This document shows positions 56,506-64,000 of a DNA stretch of 64,000 bases, piece by piece. The stretch's first letter is position 1. Every line of letters begins with the position of its first letter. Both the position numbers and the translations under genes were made by a program. Origin of the DNA: Rhodoblastus sp. 17X3 (GTDB taxonomy: Bacteria; Pseudomonadota; Alphaproteobacteria; Rhizobiales; Beijerinckiaceae); NCBI RefSeq assembly GCF_030056575.1, contig NZ_JASHHX010000012.1, positions 62,001 to 126,000 on the forward strand, given 5' to 3'. The notes beneath the pieces were generated by a model, which did no database searches, was not told where the DNA came from, and worked only from the letters and a program-made list of their open reading frames with translations.

Positions 56506-58113
56506 TCAGAAGATGGTGCGGAAGAACCAGTAGAGGCCGCCCGAGAGCAGCATGGCGCAGGGCAGGGTCAGCACCCAGGCCAGCGCCAGATTGCGCAGGG
56601 TGGTGAGCTGGAGGCCCGAGCCATTGGCCGCCATGGTTCCGGCGACGCCAGAGGACAGCACGTGGGTGGTGGAGACCGGCAGGCCGAAGGCGTCGGCGGC
56701 GCCGATCGTGGTCATGGCCACCAGTTCCGCCGAGGCGCCCTGGGCGTAGGTGAGGTGGGTCTTGCCGATCTTCTCGCCGACGGTGACGACGATGCGCTTC
56801 CAGCCCACCATGGTGCCGAGGCCGAGCGCGATGGCGACGACGATCTTCACCCAGGTCGGGATGAACCGGGTCGCCTGGTCCATCGAGCCCTTGTAGCTCT
56901 TCAAAGTCGCCGTGTCGGAGGCCGAAAGTTCGGCTTCCTTGTCCTTCATCAGGAAGCGGATGGCTTCGGAAGTCAGGTACATGTCGTTACGGGTGTTGCC
57001 GACCTGGTCGAGCGGCACCTTGTCGATCGAGCCGTAGGATTTCACCTGATTGGCGATATCCCGGATCAGCACGGACAGCGCGGGGAATGTGCCGCCGGTG
57101 ATCTCGTGACGCGAGATATAGGCCGTCACGACGGGGCGCGGGTCGCCGATGATGTTGTAGCCGGCGGCGTGGGCGTCCACGACCTTCGAGGCGGCGGTCG
57201 AGGACTGCACGAACTGCTCGATATGGCTCGCCGGCAGCGAGCGATTGAGGGCGTAGGCGGTGGGGACCGTGCCGATCAGGATCAGCATGATCAGGCCCAT
57301 GCCCTTCTGGCCGTCGTTGGAGCCATGGGCGAAGGAGACGCCGGTGCAGGTGAAGATCAGCAGCGAGCGGATCCACAGCGGTGGCTTGGCTTCGCCGGTC
57401 GGGGCGGAATAAAGCTCCGGCTTGCGGATCAGCAGCTTCATCAGCAGCAACAGGCCGGCGGCGCAGACGAAGCCGACCAGCGGCGACAGCAGCAGGGCGT
57501 AGCCGATTTCGGTCGCCTTGCCCCAATCCACGCCCGAAGTTCCATCTCGGCCGCGCATAAGCGCATTGGCGACGCCGACGCCGATGATCGAGCCGATCAG
57601 GGTGTGCGACGACGAGGCCGGCAGGCCCAGCCACCAGGTGCCGAGGTTCCAGATGATCGCCGCGATGAGCAAGGCGAAGACCATGGAGAAGCCGGCGTCC
57701 GATCCAACCTGCAGGATCAGCTCGACCGGCAGCAGCGAGACGATGCCGAAGGCCACCGCGCCGCTGGAGGTCAGGACGCCCAGAAAGTTGAAAAAGCCGG
57801 ACCAGGCCACGGCGAAATTCGCCGGCAGCGAATGGGTGTAAATGACGGTCGCAACCGCATTGGCGGTGTCATGGAAGCCGTTGACGAATTCGAAGCCGAG
57901 CGCGATCAGCAGCGCGACGCCGAGCATGAGGAAGGGCCAGAACCTGGCCGCGTGAATCTCCTGTCCCATGTCCGCATAGATCGACCAGGCGGCGTAGAGC
58001 AGGGCGGCGACGCCAATGGCGATCAGGGCCCAGACGGTTTTCGGTTCGGCGGGATGGTCGAGATTGGGGCGAACGACGGCCGGTTGGACCTCGTCTTGCG
58101 TCGCTGCGGTCAT
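56506..58113 (-). CDS. pit: PiT-family inorganic phosphate transporter
   Basis: A 535-residue membrane carrier of the PiT family that imports metal-phosphate with H+. Two signature repeats are present: GFEFVNGFHDTANAVATVIY in the N-terminal half and FAHGSNDGQKGMGLIMLILI in the C-terminal half. A long hydrophilic loop lies at about 320-420. Family members have about ten helices. The ATG at 58113 is preceded by AAGGAAG. Confidence 0.92.
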   Translation of the reverse strand: MTAATQDEVQPAVVRPNLDHPAEPKTVWALIAIGVAALLYAAWSIYADMGQEIHAARFWPFLMLGVALLIALGFEFVNGFHDTANAVATVIYTHSLPANFAVAWSGFFNFLGVLTSSGAVAFGIVSLLPVELILQVGSDAGFSMVFALLIAAIIWNLGTWWLGLPASSSHTLIGSIIGVGVANALMRGRDGTSGVDWGKATEIGYALLLSPLVGFVCAAGLLLLMKLLIRKPELYSAPTGEAKPPLWIRSLLIFTCTGVSFAHGSNDGQKGMGLIMLILIGTVPTAYALNRSLPASHIEQFVQSSTAASKVVDAHAAGYNIIGDPRPVVTAYISRHEITGGTFPALSVLIRDIANQVKSYGSIDKVPLDQVGNTRNDMYLTSEAIRFLMKDKEAELSASDTATLKSYKGSMDQATRFIPTWVKIVVAIALGLGTMVGWKRIVVTVGEKIGKTHLTYAQGASAELVAMTTIGAADAFGLPVSTTHVLSSGVAGTMAANGSGLQLTTLRNLALAWVLTLPCAMLLSGGLYWFFRTIF

Positions 58114-58251
58114 GATCGCTTCCTTGCGGGAGGGGAACTGATCGCGAATATGCCGACTAAAATTACATGCGGATGACACAAGCCGCTCAGGCCGGCCCAG
58201 AGACGGGTCCCGGCCGGTCAAAGCCTTAAAAATGACGCCGGGAGCGCCTCG

Positions 58252-59208
58252 TCAGCCGGCGGCGCGGCGAAGCGAACGGTCGTCCGGGTCCACATGGCAG
58301 CGGATGACGCTGTTGGGCCGGTTCGGCACGTCGGGCGTCTCGGGATCGAAAAAGGCGACGAGGTTGCGGCCCGCGCGCTTAGCGACATAGAGGGCGGCGT
58401 CGGCGCGGCGCAGGAGGTCGTCGATGTCATCGCGGGGCGCGCCGATAGCCACGCCGAAACTGCAGGTCACGGTGAGGTCAGCGGTCTCGACGTTGATTTC
58501 GCGCGCGGCGATCTCACCGCGCAGGGCTTCGGCGGCGAGCCAGGCCTCGTCAGGATCGCCCTGCGGAAGCAGCAGGGCGAATTCCTCGCCGCCGAGCCGT
58601 CCTGCAAGCTCGCCCCGGCCGATCAGGCATTGGGCGACAGCGCGCAGGGCCGTGTCGCCCGCGGCGTGGCCGAACCGGTCGTTGATCGACTTGAAATGGT
58701 CGATGTCCACCATGATCGCCGCGAGCGGCGCCGCGGCTTCCCGGCACATTTTGACCGCCCGTTCGAAGAAGGCGGGGCGGTTCAGCATCCCGGTCAAGCT
58801 GTCGCGCGTCGCCATTTCCACCAGTTTCAACTGCATCTGGTTGAAACGCTCGGCGGAGCGAAGGCGGGCGTAAAGCTCGTCGGCGGATAGCGGCAATTGC
58901 AGCACGTCGTCGGCGCCGCAATCCAGCGCCTCGACCATATTGTCCGACGACATGGGCTTGGACAGCAGGCCGATGTAAATCGGACGCTCGAAGCTCGCCA
59001 GGAGGCGCCCCTCCCAGCAGATCTCCATGCCTGCCATGGCGCTTTCCGCGCCGGCGACGATGAAAGCGTTGGCCGCCTGATCCTCCTTCAGATGGGCCAA
59101 TGCGCGCCCGGCCTCCGCGAAGCCGATCACCTCATGGCCCCGCGTCTCCAGAATCGCGGCGATCGACTCCCTCAGGGGCCGCTGGGCCGCCACGAGCACT
59201 ACGCGCAT
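58252..59208 (-). CDS. Diguanylate cyclase with a pseudo-receiver domain
   Basis: A 318-residue signalling protein. The C-terminal GGDEF domain (about 145-300) has GRLGGEEFALLL, so c-di-GMP synthesis is possible. The inhibitory RxxD site is lost (GRGE occupies that place). The N-terminal receiver-like domain lacks the acidic pocket and the phospho-acceptor Asp (VLVAAQRP and FIVAGAESAM). The ATG at 59208 with GGAG upstream is preferred to one at 59223. Regulation must differ from phosphorylation. Confidence 0.88.
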   Translation of the reverse strand: MRVVLVAAQRPLRESIAAILETRGHEVIGFAEAGRALAHLKEDQAANAFIVAGAESAMAGMEICWEGRLLASFERPIYIGLLSKPMSSDNMVEALDCGADDVLQLPLSADELYARLRSAERFNQMQLKLVEMATRDSLTGMLNRPAFFERAVKMCREAAAPLAAIMVDIDHFKSINDRFGHAAGDTALRAVAQCLIGRGELAGRLGGEEFALLLPQGDPDEAWLAAEALRGEIAAREINVETADLTVTCSFGVAIGAPRDDIDDLLRRADAALYVAKRAGRNLVAFFDPETPDVPNRPNSVIRCHVDPDDRSLRRAAG

Positions 59209-59429
59209 CGAGCCGTTCTCCATGGTCGTCGGGCAGGAAACCAAGACGAGGCGGCGATCAGAGCCAGAGCCTCCAGCCCCAGATTAGGCCGAAAAGATGA
59301 GCGAGCCGTTAAGGCCGAGGCGCCCCGGGACGGGCGCGCCGGCAAGGCTTGCGGGGGCGGCGGCCAGCCAGCCTCGCGCAAGCCTCGAGGCGCAAAAAAG
59401 CGATCGAACGCAGCCTCGGAGATGGAAAG

Positions 59430-60191
59430 ATGGGTCTTTACGACGCCATGAACGCCAGCGTGACGGGCATGGCCGCCCAGTCGAACTATCTGACCAATGT
59501 GGGCCAGAATATCGCGAATTCCGGCACTGCAGGCTACAAGCAGGCCGATACGGAATTTTCCACTCTGGTCGACGAGGCCGGGGTGGGCCAGACGTCCGCC
59601 GGCGGCGTGATGACCAGCACCCGCCTCGATGTCGCGAAGCAGGGCACCCTCACCGGAACCAGTTCGTCCACTGATCTCGCGGTCTCGGGCAATGGCTTTT
59701 TCGTCGTCTCCGACGCCTCCGGCCAGCAATATCTGACCCGCGCGCGCTCCTTCGTCCCGGACAAGAACGGCGATCTGGTCAATGCCGCCGGCTATTACCT
59801 CAATGGCTACAGCCTGGCCAATGGCGCGCCGACCATGGCGGCCAATTCGCTCGCCGGCATGCAGATCGTCAATGTCAATTCGACCACGCTCTCGGCCACG
59901 CCGACGACGACCGGAACGCTAACGGCCAATCTGCCTTCGACGGACTCCGCCATCGCTCCGTTGGACATTCTGTTCGGCCTGCGCAGCGCGCTGGCCGCCG
60001 GCAATCATTACATGGCCCATAAATGCGGCTTCACCGCGCCCCTGCTGACGCGGGAGCTGATGGCCGCCGGCTTCGCCTCGGTGGCCCATCTGCGCCGTCC
60101 GGCGTCCTTCAATCTCTGGGCCGTCGCCAGCGAATCGCCGCTCGCGGAGCCTGTCCTGGGCCAATTGGCCGAGTCGCACCCGCCCAATTAG
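59430..60191 (+). pseudogene. flgE fragment fused to a methyltransferase tail
   Basis: A 253-codon chimera. Residues 1-170 are the start of the flagellar hook protein FlgE (MGLYDAMNASVTGMAAQSNY, then NVGQNIANSGTAGYKQ and SGNGFFVVSDASGQQYLTRA). From about 175 it becomes the end of a class I methyltransferase (LDILFGLRSALAAGNHYMAH then KCGFTAPLLTRELMAAGF). The junction is near 59950. FlgE is normally over 390 residues, so the rest is deleted. GGAGATGGAAAG precedes the ATG. The product is unlikely to be a hook protein. Confidence 0.85.
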
Positions 60192-60321
60192 GCCGGCTCG
60201 CGCATCCCCGTTCAAGCCGCCAACAGGACGTGCGAAATCGTGCATTTTCTGTCGTTTCTTCCCGCGTGGGAAAAGCCGCATCTTTTTCACATATTGTGGG
60301 ACCTTTCCGAAGCCGGTATCA

Positions 60322-60345
60322 AATCGCTCATACGGAAATGCGATT
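60322..60345. promoter_or_regulatory. Inverted repeat upstream of mosB
   Basis: AATCGC (60322-60327) and GCGATT (60340-60345) are perfect 6-bp arms with a 12-bp centre, ending 24 bp upstream of the mosB start. The position suits an operator, and molybdate-dependent control would make sense, yet the match to the ModE consensus is weak. Confidence 0.4.
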
Positions 60346-60369
60346 ATATCGATGACGAAAGGCGCCCAC

Positions 60370-61182
60370 ATGGCAAACACGACAGCGGAGCTCGAGGCGC
60401 TCCTCATGCAGCGGTCGCTGACAGATCCGCAGCTTCTCGCGGCGGCTGAAACCTCGGCTGACTACCGGATCCTTCCCGACGCGACGGTCGTCAAGATTGG
60501 CGGCCAGAGCGTGATCGACCGCGGCCGCGACGCCGTCTATCCGCTGGTCGACGAGATCGTCGCCTGCCGCAAGAACCATCAGATGCTGATCGGCACCGGC
60601 GCCGGCACCCGCGCCCGCCACCTCTATTCGGTCGCCGCGGGGCTGAACCTGCCCGCCGGCGTGCTGTCGCAGCTCGGCGCCTCGGTCGCCAACCAGAACG
60701 CCGTCATGCTCGGGCAATTGCTGGCCAAATACGGCATTTCCGACGTCACCGGCGCCGGCCTCTCGGCCGTGCCGCTCTATCTGACCGAAGTGAACGCCGT
60801 TATCTTCAGCGGCATGCCGCCCTATGGCCTGTGGACCCGCACGGCGGGCGAAGGCGTCATTCCGCCCTATCGCACCGACGCCGGCTGTTACCTGGTCGCC
60901 GAGCAATTCGGCTGCAAGGCGATGATCTTCGTGAAGGACGAGAACGGCCTCTATACGGGCAATCCGAAGACCGACAAGGACGCCAAATTCATCCCGAAGA
61001 TCTCGGTCGACGAGATGAAGGCGCGGGGCTTGCACGACTCGATCCTCGAATTCCCGATGCTCGACCTGCTGAAGGCGGCGCGTCACGTCCGTGAGGTGCA
61101 GGTCGTCAACGGCCTCGTCCCCGGCAATCTGACCCGCGCGTTGGCCGGCGAGCATGTCGGCACGATCATCACCGCGAGCTGA
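60370..61182 (+). CDS. mosB: Molybdenum storage protein, beta subunit
   Basis: A 270-residue amino acid kinase-fold protein equal in length to Azotobacter vinelandii MosB. The near-identical N-terminus ([18 protein letters not shown]), [33 protein letters not shown], the PPYRTDAGC region and C-terminus [10 protein letters not shown] make the call secure. With MosA it forms an alpha3beta3 cage that uses ATP to pack about 100 Mo or W atoms as polyoxometalate clusters. ATG 60370 has AAAGG upstream; 60352 is an in-frame alternative. Confidence 0.96.
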   Translation: MANTTAELEALLMQRSLTDPQLLAAAETSADYRILPDATVVKIGGQSVIDRGRDAVYPLVDEIVACRKNHQMLIGTGAGTRARHLYSVAAGLNLPAGVLSQLGASVANQNAVMLGQLLAKYGISDVTGAGLSAVPLYLTEVNAVIFSGMPPYGLWTRTAGEGVIPPYRTDAGCYLVAEQFGCKAMIFVKDENGLYTGNPKTDKDAKFIPKISVDEMKARGLHDSILEFPMLDLLKAARHVREVQVVNGLVPGNLTRALAGEHVGTIITAS

Positions 61183-61195
61183 AGAGATTTCCGCC

Positions 61196-62020
61196 ATGAC
61201 CAACACCATCAAACACGTCACTTCGCCGCTCGCGCGCCAGACCCTGCTCGACAGCGAGCTCACCCGTCCCGTCGCCGGCGTCCGCCCGATCCGCCTGCTG
61301 CCCTGGCTCCAGGTCGTCAAGATCGGCGGCCGCGCCATCATGGATCGCGGCGCCGAGGCGATCCTGCCCGTGGTGGACGAATTGCGGAAGCTGCTGCCGG
61401 AGCATCGCCTGCTGATCCTGACCGGCGCCGGCGTGCGCGCCCGCCATCTCTATAGCGTCGGCCTCGACCTCGGCCTGCCTGTCGGCTCGCTCGCCCCGCT
61501 CGCCGCGACCGAGGCCGGCCAGAACGGGCATATCCTCGGCGCGCTGCTGGCGCCCGACGGCGTGTCCTATATCGAACACCCGACGGTGGCGAACCAGCTG
61601 GCGATCCACCTTCAGGCGGCCCGGGGCGTGGTGAGCAGCGGTTTCCCGCCCTATCACCACCACGAATTCCCGACGTCCCGCCTCCCGATCCATCGGGCGG
61701 ACACCGGCGCCTTCCTGGTCGCCGATGCGCTGGGCGCGGCTGGCCTGACCATCGTCGAGGACGTGGACGGCGTCTATGATGTCGACCCGAGCGGCCCGAA
61801 CGGCGCCCAGGCCAAGCTGATCCGCGAGACGACCTCGGCGGAACTGCTCGACGCCCAGGGCACGCTGCCGATCGACCGCGCGCTGCCTGAGGTCATGGCG
61901 ACGGCGCGTCACATCGAACGCGTGCAGATCGTCAACGGCCTCGTCCCGGGCCGCATCACCGCCGCCCTGCGCGGCGAGCATGTCGGCACCATCATCCACA
62001 CCGGAGCGCGCCGGAACTAA
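61196..62020 (+). CDS. mosA: Molybdenum storage protein, alpha subunit
   Basis: A 274-residue partner of MosB, 13 bp downstream. Diagnostic stretches are [57 protein letters not shown], the His-rich FPPYHHHEF loop and [18 protein letters not shown]. It binds ATP and nucleates Mo clusters within the cage. A weak terminator (short GC stem then seven T) near 62095-62125 follows. No nitrogenase or molybdate transporter gene is visible here. Confidence 0.96.
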   Translation: MTNTIKHVTSPLARQTLLDSELTRPVAGVRPIRLLPWLQVVKIGGRAIMDRGAEAILPVVDELRKLLPEHRLLILTGAGVRARHLYSVGLDLGLPVGSLAPLAATEAGQNGHILGALLAPDGVSYIEHPTVANQLAIHLQAARGVVSSGFPPYHHHEFPTSRLPIHRADTGAFLVADALGAAGLTIVEDVDGVYDVDPSGPNGAQAKLIRETTSAELLDAQGTLPIDRALPEVMATARHIERVQIVNGLVPGRITAALRGEHVGTIIHTGARRN

Positions 62021-62195
62021 GCGCCCCCCGACGCGCCGATCAGGCCAGTGAATACGCCAGCGGAGCAATAGCTTCGCCGGCGAACTGCCGATTCCCGAGC
62101 GCCAGAGAGCGCCGCTTTTTTTCCCATCAAAACCCCCGCGCAAGTTTGCCGGCCGAAGATCGCGCATCGCCCGCCCTTCAGCGCCGGAAGCCGGA

Positions 62196-62745
62196 ATGAA
62201 TTTGCGCGAACAAGTCGAACGCCTGATCTCGAACCTGCTGGCTCTGGGGCCGCGCCGCCTCGCGCTGCTGGCGGCGATCGGCGCGGCCGTTTTCGGACTG
62301 GTCGGCGCCGCCGGCTATTTCCTCAGCCGGCGCACCAATGAGATCCTTTATTCCGGCCTCGACAAGCAGGACGTCACCCGCATCGGCGCCGCCCTGAAGG
62401 ACGCGGGGGTCGCCTTCGACGTCTCGGCCGACGGCGCCGCCGTCTATGTCGGCTATGGCGACACCGCCCGGGCGCGCATGCTGCTCGCCGAGCAGGGCCT
62501 GCCGCGTTCCGGCGGCACGGGCTATGAATTGTTCGACAAGCTCGGCTCGCTTGGCCTCACCTCCTTCATGCAGGAAATCACCCGCGTCCGGGCGCTTGAA
62601 GGCGAGTTGGCGCGGACCATCCAGACCATGCGCGGCGTCAAGGCGGCGCGGGTGCATCTGGTCATGCCCGACGAAGGCTCCTTCCGCCACGCCAAACAGC
62701 CGCCTTCGGCTTCGGTCGTGCTGCGCACGGAGGGCGCCGTCGGCC
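62196..62745 (+). pseudogene. fliF: Truncated fliF (flagellar MS-ring protein)
   Basis: The first 182 or so codons match FliF: an N-terminal membrane helix, then TNEILYSGLDKQDVTRIGAA, GYELFDKLGSLGLTSFMQEI and VRALEGELARTIQTMRGVKA. Homology ends abruptly at about RTEGAV. The frame continues with unrelated, Arg-rich sequence to 63026. FliF is normally near 540 residues, so the ring cannot form from this gene. Start ATG 62196 has GGAA seven bases upstream. Confidence 0.87.
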
Positions 62746-62835
62746 TCGTCCCGTGTGGCAGCTTTTTCGCCAGGATTTCGTGCGGCGCGAAACGACGCCT
62801 TTCGCGCTCTGGTGGACCGTCGGAAGACCGGGAGA

Positions 62836-63171
62836 TCATGGCCGGTCGGCAAGCCGCAAGCGCGCAAGATCGGCGAGGGCGCTCTTCAGCAGGGCCTTCT
62901 GCGTCTCATCGATTCGTTCGCCGACGCCATCCTGCGAGAGGTCATCGAAGGTCTTCATCTTCGCCACGGCGTCGGCGAAGGACAGACTCGGCTTCTCGGC
63001 TATGGCCCGCCGTAGCGCGCGCATGAGATCCTGCGCGGATGCGCGGGCGTCAGCCGAAAGCGGGCCCGCGGCGGCGAAATTCGTTTCGAGCAGCTTCAGG
63101 CGCAGGATGGCGGGGCTGTCGGACTGGCTGGCGCAGGCGCGGTCGGGCGTAGGTGAAAGGGCAGCAATCAT
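62836..63171 (-). CDS. Hypothetical protein in the broken flagellar region
   Basis: A 111-residue frame (MIAALSPTPDRACASQSDSP, then KMKTFDDLSQDGVGERIDET and QKALLKSALADLARLRL) that looks coding and ends in a helical tail. No ribosome site is obvious for ATG 63171. It runs opposite to fliF and occupies the region where the rest of fliF should be. The family is not recognised. Confidence 0.5.
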   Translation of the reverse strand: MIAALSPTPDRACASQSDSPAILRLKLLETNFAAAGPLSADARASAQDLMRALRRAIAEKPSLSFADAVAKMKTFDDLSQDGVGERIDETQKALLKSALADLARLRLADRP

Positions 63172-63348
63172 GAACGAACGAGCTTTCAGCTTTGGTCGCG
63201 TCGGAAGGAGCGCCGATCGTGGTGGCCTCATTCAAGGGCGCCGGCCTTTAGCGAAGCTTGCCGTTCCGGCGGGGCGGCTTGAGCGCCGCGTCCAGTTTCG
63301 CGTCAGCTTGAGCGGCGAAGATGGCTCAATGCTCAAGGAGGCGAATCG

Positions 63349-63705
63349 ATGCCGCAAGACATAGTCAACGCCATGCGAAACCTGCGCGAGGAAATACGCC
63401 AGCGGCTGCTGCAGGCGCCCGAATATCGCGCGCTAGTCACGCTCGACAGGTCGATCGAAGAGATCTGCTCGATCATGCAGGAGGCGCCGGCTCCGGCGAG
63501 TTTGTCGCACCTACCCGCCGCCCGGACGGCTGCGCCAGAGCATCCGCCCATCGCGGTCCTCGAGCCAGCCGCCCAGCCGACGGCGCCGGCGCGCCATCAC
63601 TCCATTGCGAACGCCTTCGCGGAAACGCTTGCCGCCAGGATGGAGCAGCGGCCCGCCGCCCGTCCGGCGCCGGCTTTTCCGCTCGCGGCGCGCGCCGCCG
63701 GCTGA
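63349..63705 (+). CDS. Hypothetical protein with Ala/Pro-rich tail
   Basis: A 118-residue product with a helical N-terminus (DIVNAMRNLREEIRQRLLQA) and a long Ala/Pro/Arg-rich tail. AGGAGG nine bases before the ATG is a strong translation signal. It precedes the DUF1217 gene. The function is unknown; a flagellar accessory role is possible by position only. Confidence 0.55.
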   Translation: MPQDIVNAMRNLREEIRQRLLQAPEYRALVTLDRSIEEICSIMQEAPAPASLSHLPAARTAAPEHPPIAVLEPAAQPTAPARHHSIANAFAETLAARMEQRPAARPAPAFPLAARAAG

Positions 63706-63773
63706 GACTTCCCGCCTCGCTCCGAGCGGGCCAGCGGGTTTGGAAATTTCCGGCGTGGGCGCGAGGAGCGGCG

Positions 63774-64000
63774 ATGAGCACATTCACTAATTATCTGACG
63801 ATCGCGAATAATCTCAGCCGCTATCAGACGATGACGGCGGCGGATCCGACCGTTGCGCAGGCCAGCAAATATTTTCAGGACAATATCGCCCAGATCAAAA
63901 CGATCGATCAGTTCGTCAATAACAAGCGCATTTTCACTTATGCGATGACAGCCTTCTTCACTTATGCGATGACAGCCTTCGGGCTGAGCGACATGACCTA
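63774..64000 (+). CDS. DUF1217 flagellar-associated protein, partial
   Basis: The first 75 codons of a DUF1217 protein (MSTFTNYLTIANNLSRYQTM, TAADPTVAQASKYFQDNI, QFVNNKRIFTYAM), a family found among alphaproteobacterial flagellar genes. GAGGAG precedes ATG 63774. A perfect 24-bp tandem duplication (63933-63980) repeats FTYAMTAF in frame. The gene runs off the window end, so intactness cannot be judged. Confidence 0.8.
   Translation, partial: MSTFTNYLTIANNLSRYQTMTAADPTVAQASKYFQDNIAQIKTIDQFVNNKRIFTYAMTAFFTYAMTAFGLSDMT
63933..63980 (+). repeat. Perfect 24-bp in-frame tandem duplication
   Basis: TTCACTTATGCGATGACAGC plus CTTC occurs twice, back to back (63933-63956 and 63957-63980), at codon boundaries of the DUF1217 gene. 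It adds eight residues to a segment that is present once in relatives as I know the family. Confidence 0.85.

Noticed and set aside
56494-58176. A 560-codon Gln/Gly/Asp-rich frame opposite the phosphate transporter
   Set aside because: It is antisense to a gene with clear PiT motifs, and its composition is that of a G+C-rich shadow frame.
62095-62125. Strong terminator after mosA
   Set aside because: There are seven T residues, but the stem is only four to five base pairs, so it is mentioned but not called as a feature.

Overview
The window looks like chromosomal DNA of an alphaproteobacterium of the order Hyphomicrobiales, possibly a Beijerinckiaceae or Methylocystaceae relative. This is inferred from G+C-rich coding sequence, the style of the nadABC operon and its palindromic sites, and protein family flavour; no ribosomal RNA is present to confirm it. 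It joins core housekeeping DNA (about 39-59 kb) to accessory DNA: an aromatic catabolic cluster (0.2-14.4 kb), a remnant-rich stretch (14.4-22.9 kb), a tRNA-bounded island (about 22.8-39.2 kb), and a decayed flagellar region that carries molybdenum storage genes (59.4 kb to the end).

Aromatic cluster. A sigma54-dependent XylR/DmpR-type activator on the minus strand faces a plus-strand series with a sigma54-like promoter upstream: benABCD (benzoate-type ring hydroxylation and dehydrogenation to catechol), then xylE (meta ring cleavage), xylG, xylJ and xylI, a small winged-helix protein and a porin. The 4-oxalocrotonate tautomerase, the DmpG-type aldolase and the acetaldehyde dehydrogenase are absent. 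An HpaI-type pyruvate aldolase downstream of the activator could fill the aldolase step. Next come a frameshifted HlyD-type efflux adaptor, an IS3 transposase scrap, a ferric-reductase-like/cytochrome b5 operon, a phenol-pathway-type outer membrane protein and two DUF1254 paralogues.

Island. A direct repeat of about 320-337 bp that includes the 3' part of tRNA-Phe lies at 22.82-23.14 kb and again at 38.83-39.16 kb, where tRNA-Phe is intact. The left copy has replaced the DNA-binding end of a Crp-type regulator. Inside are several gene/regulator pairs (LysR/tautomerase, HxlR/quinone oxidoreductase, TetR/DUF1348, CGNR/hydrolase operon, LysR/AhpD-like), a truncated tyrosine recombinase and degenerate tRNA pieces. 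The centrepiece is a periplasmic module: a Tat-exported molybdopterin oxidoreductase, a membrane cytochrome b and a methionine-rich MxKDx repeat protein. This matches the known YedY1-YedZ1-MrpX hypochlorite-scavenging design, next to a thioredoxin-like exported protein.

Core region. It holds tRNA-Phe, infA, maf, yacG, ilvC, a TPR protein, nadABC behind two palindromes with one architecture, a polytopic membrane protein, pgm, an AmpG-like transporter, an Rrf2 regulator, an acyl-CoA synthetase, a methyltransferase, a phosphate transporter and a diguanylate cyclase whose receiver domain lacks the phosphorylation site.

Right end. mosB and mosA (molybdenum storage protein) sit between a flgE fragment fused to the tail of a methyltransferase and a truncated fliF, followed by a DUF1217 flagellar-type protein with a perfect 24-bp in-frame duplication. 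This suggests flagellar genes being lost by deletion.
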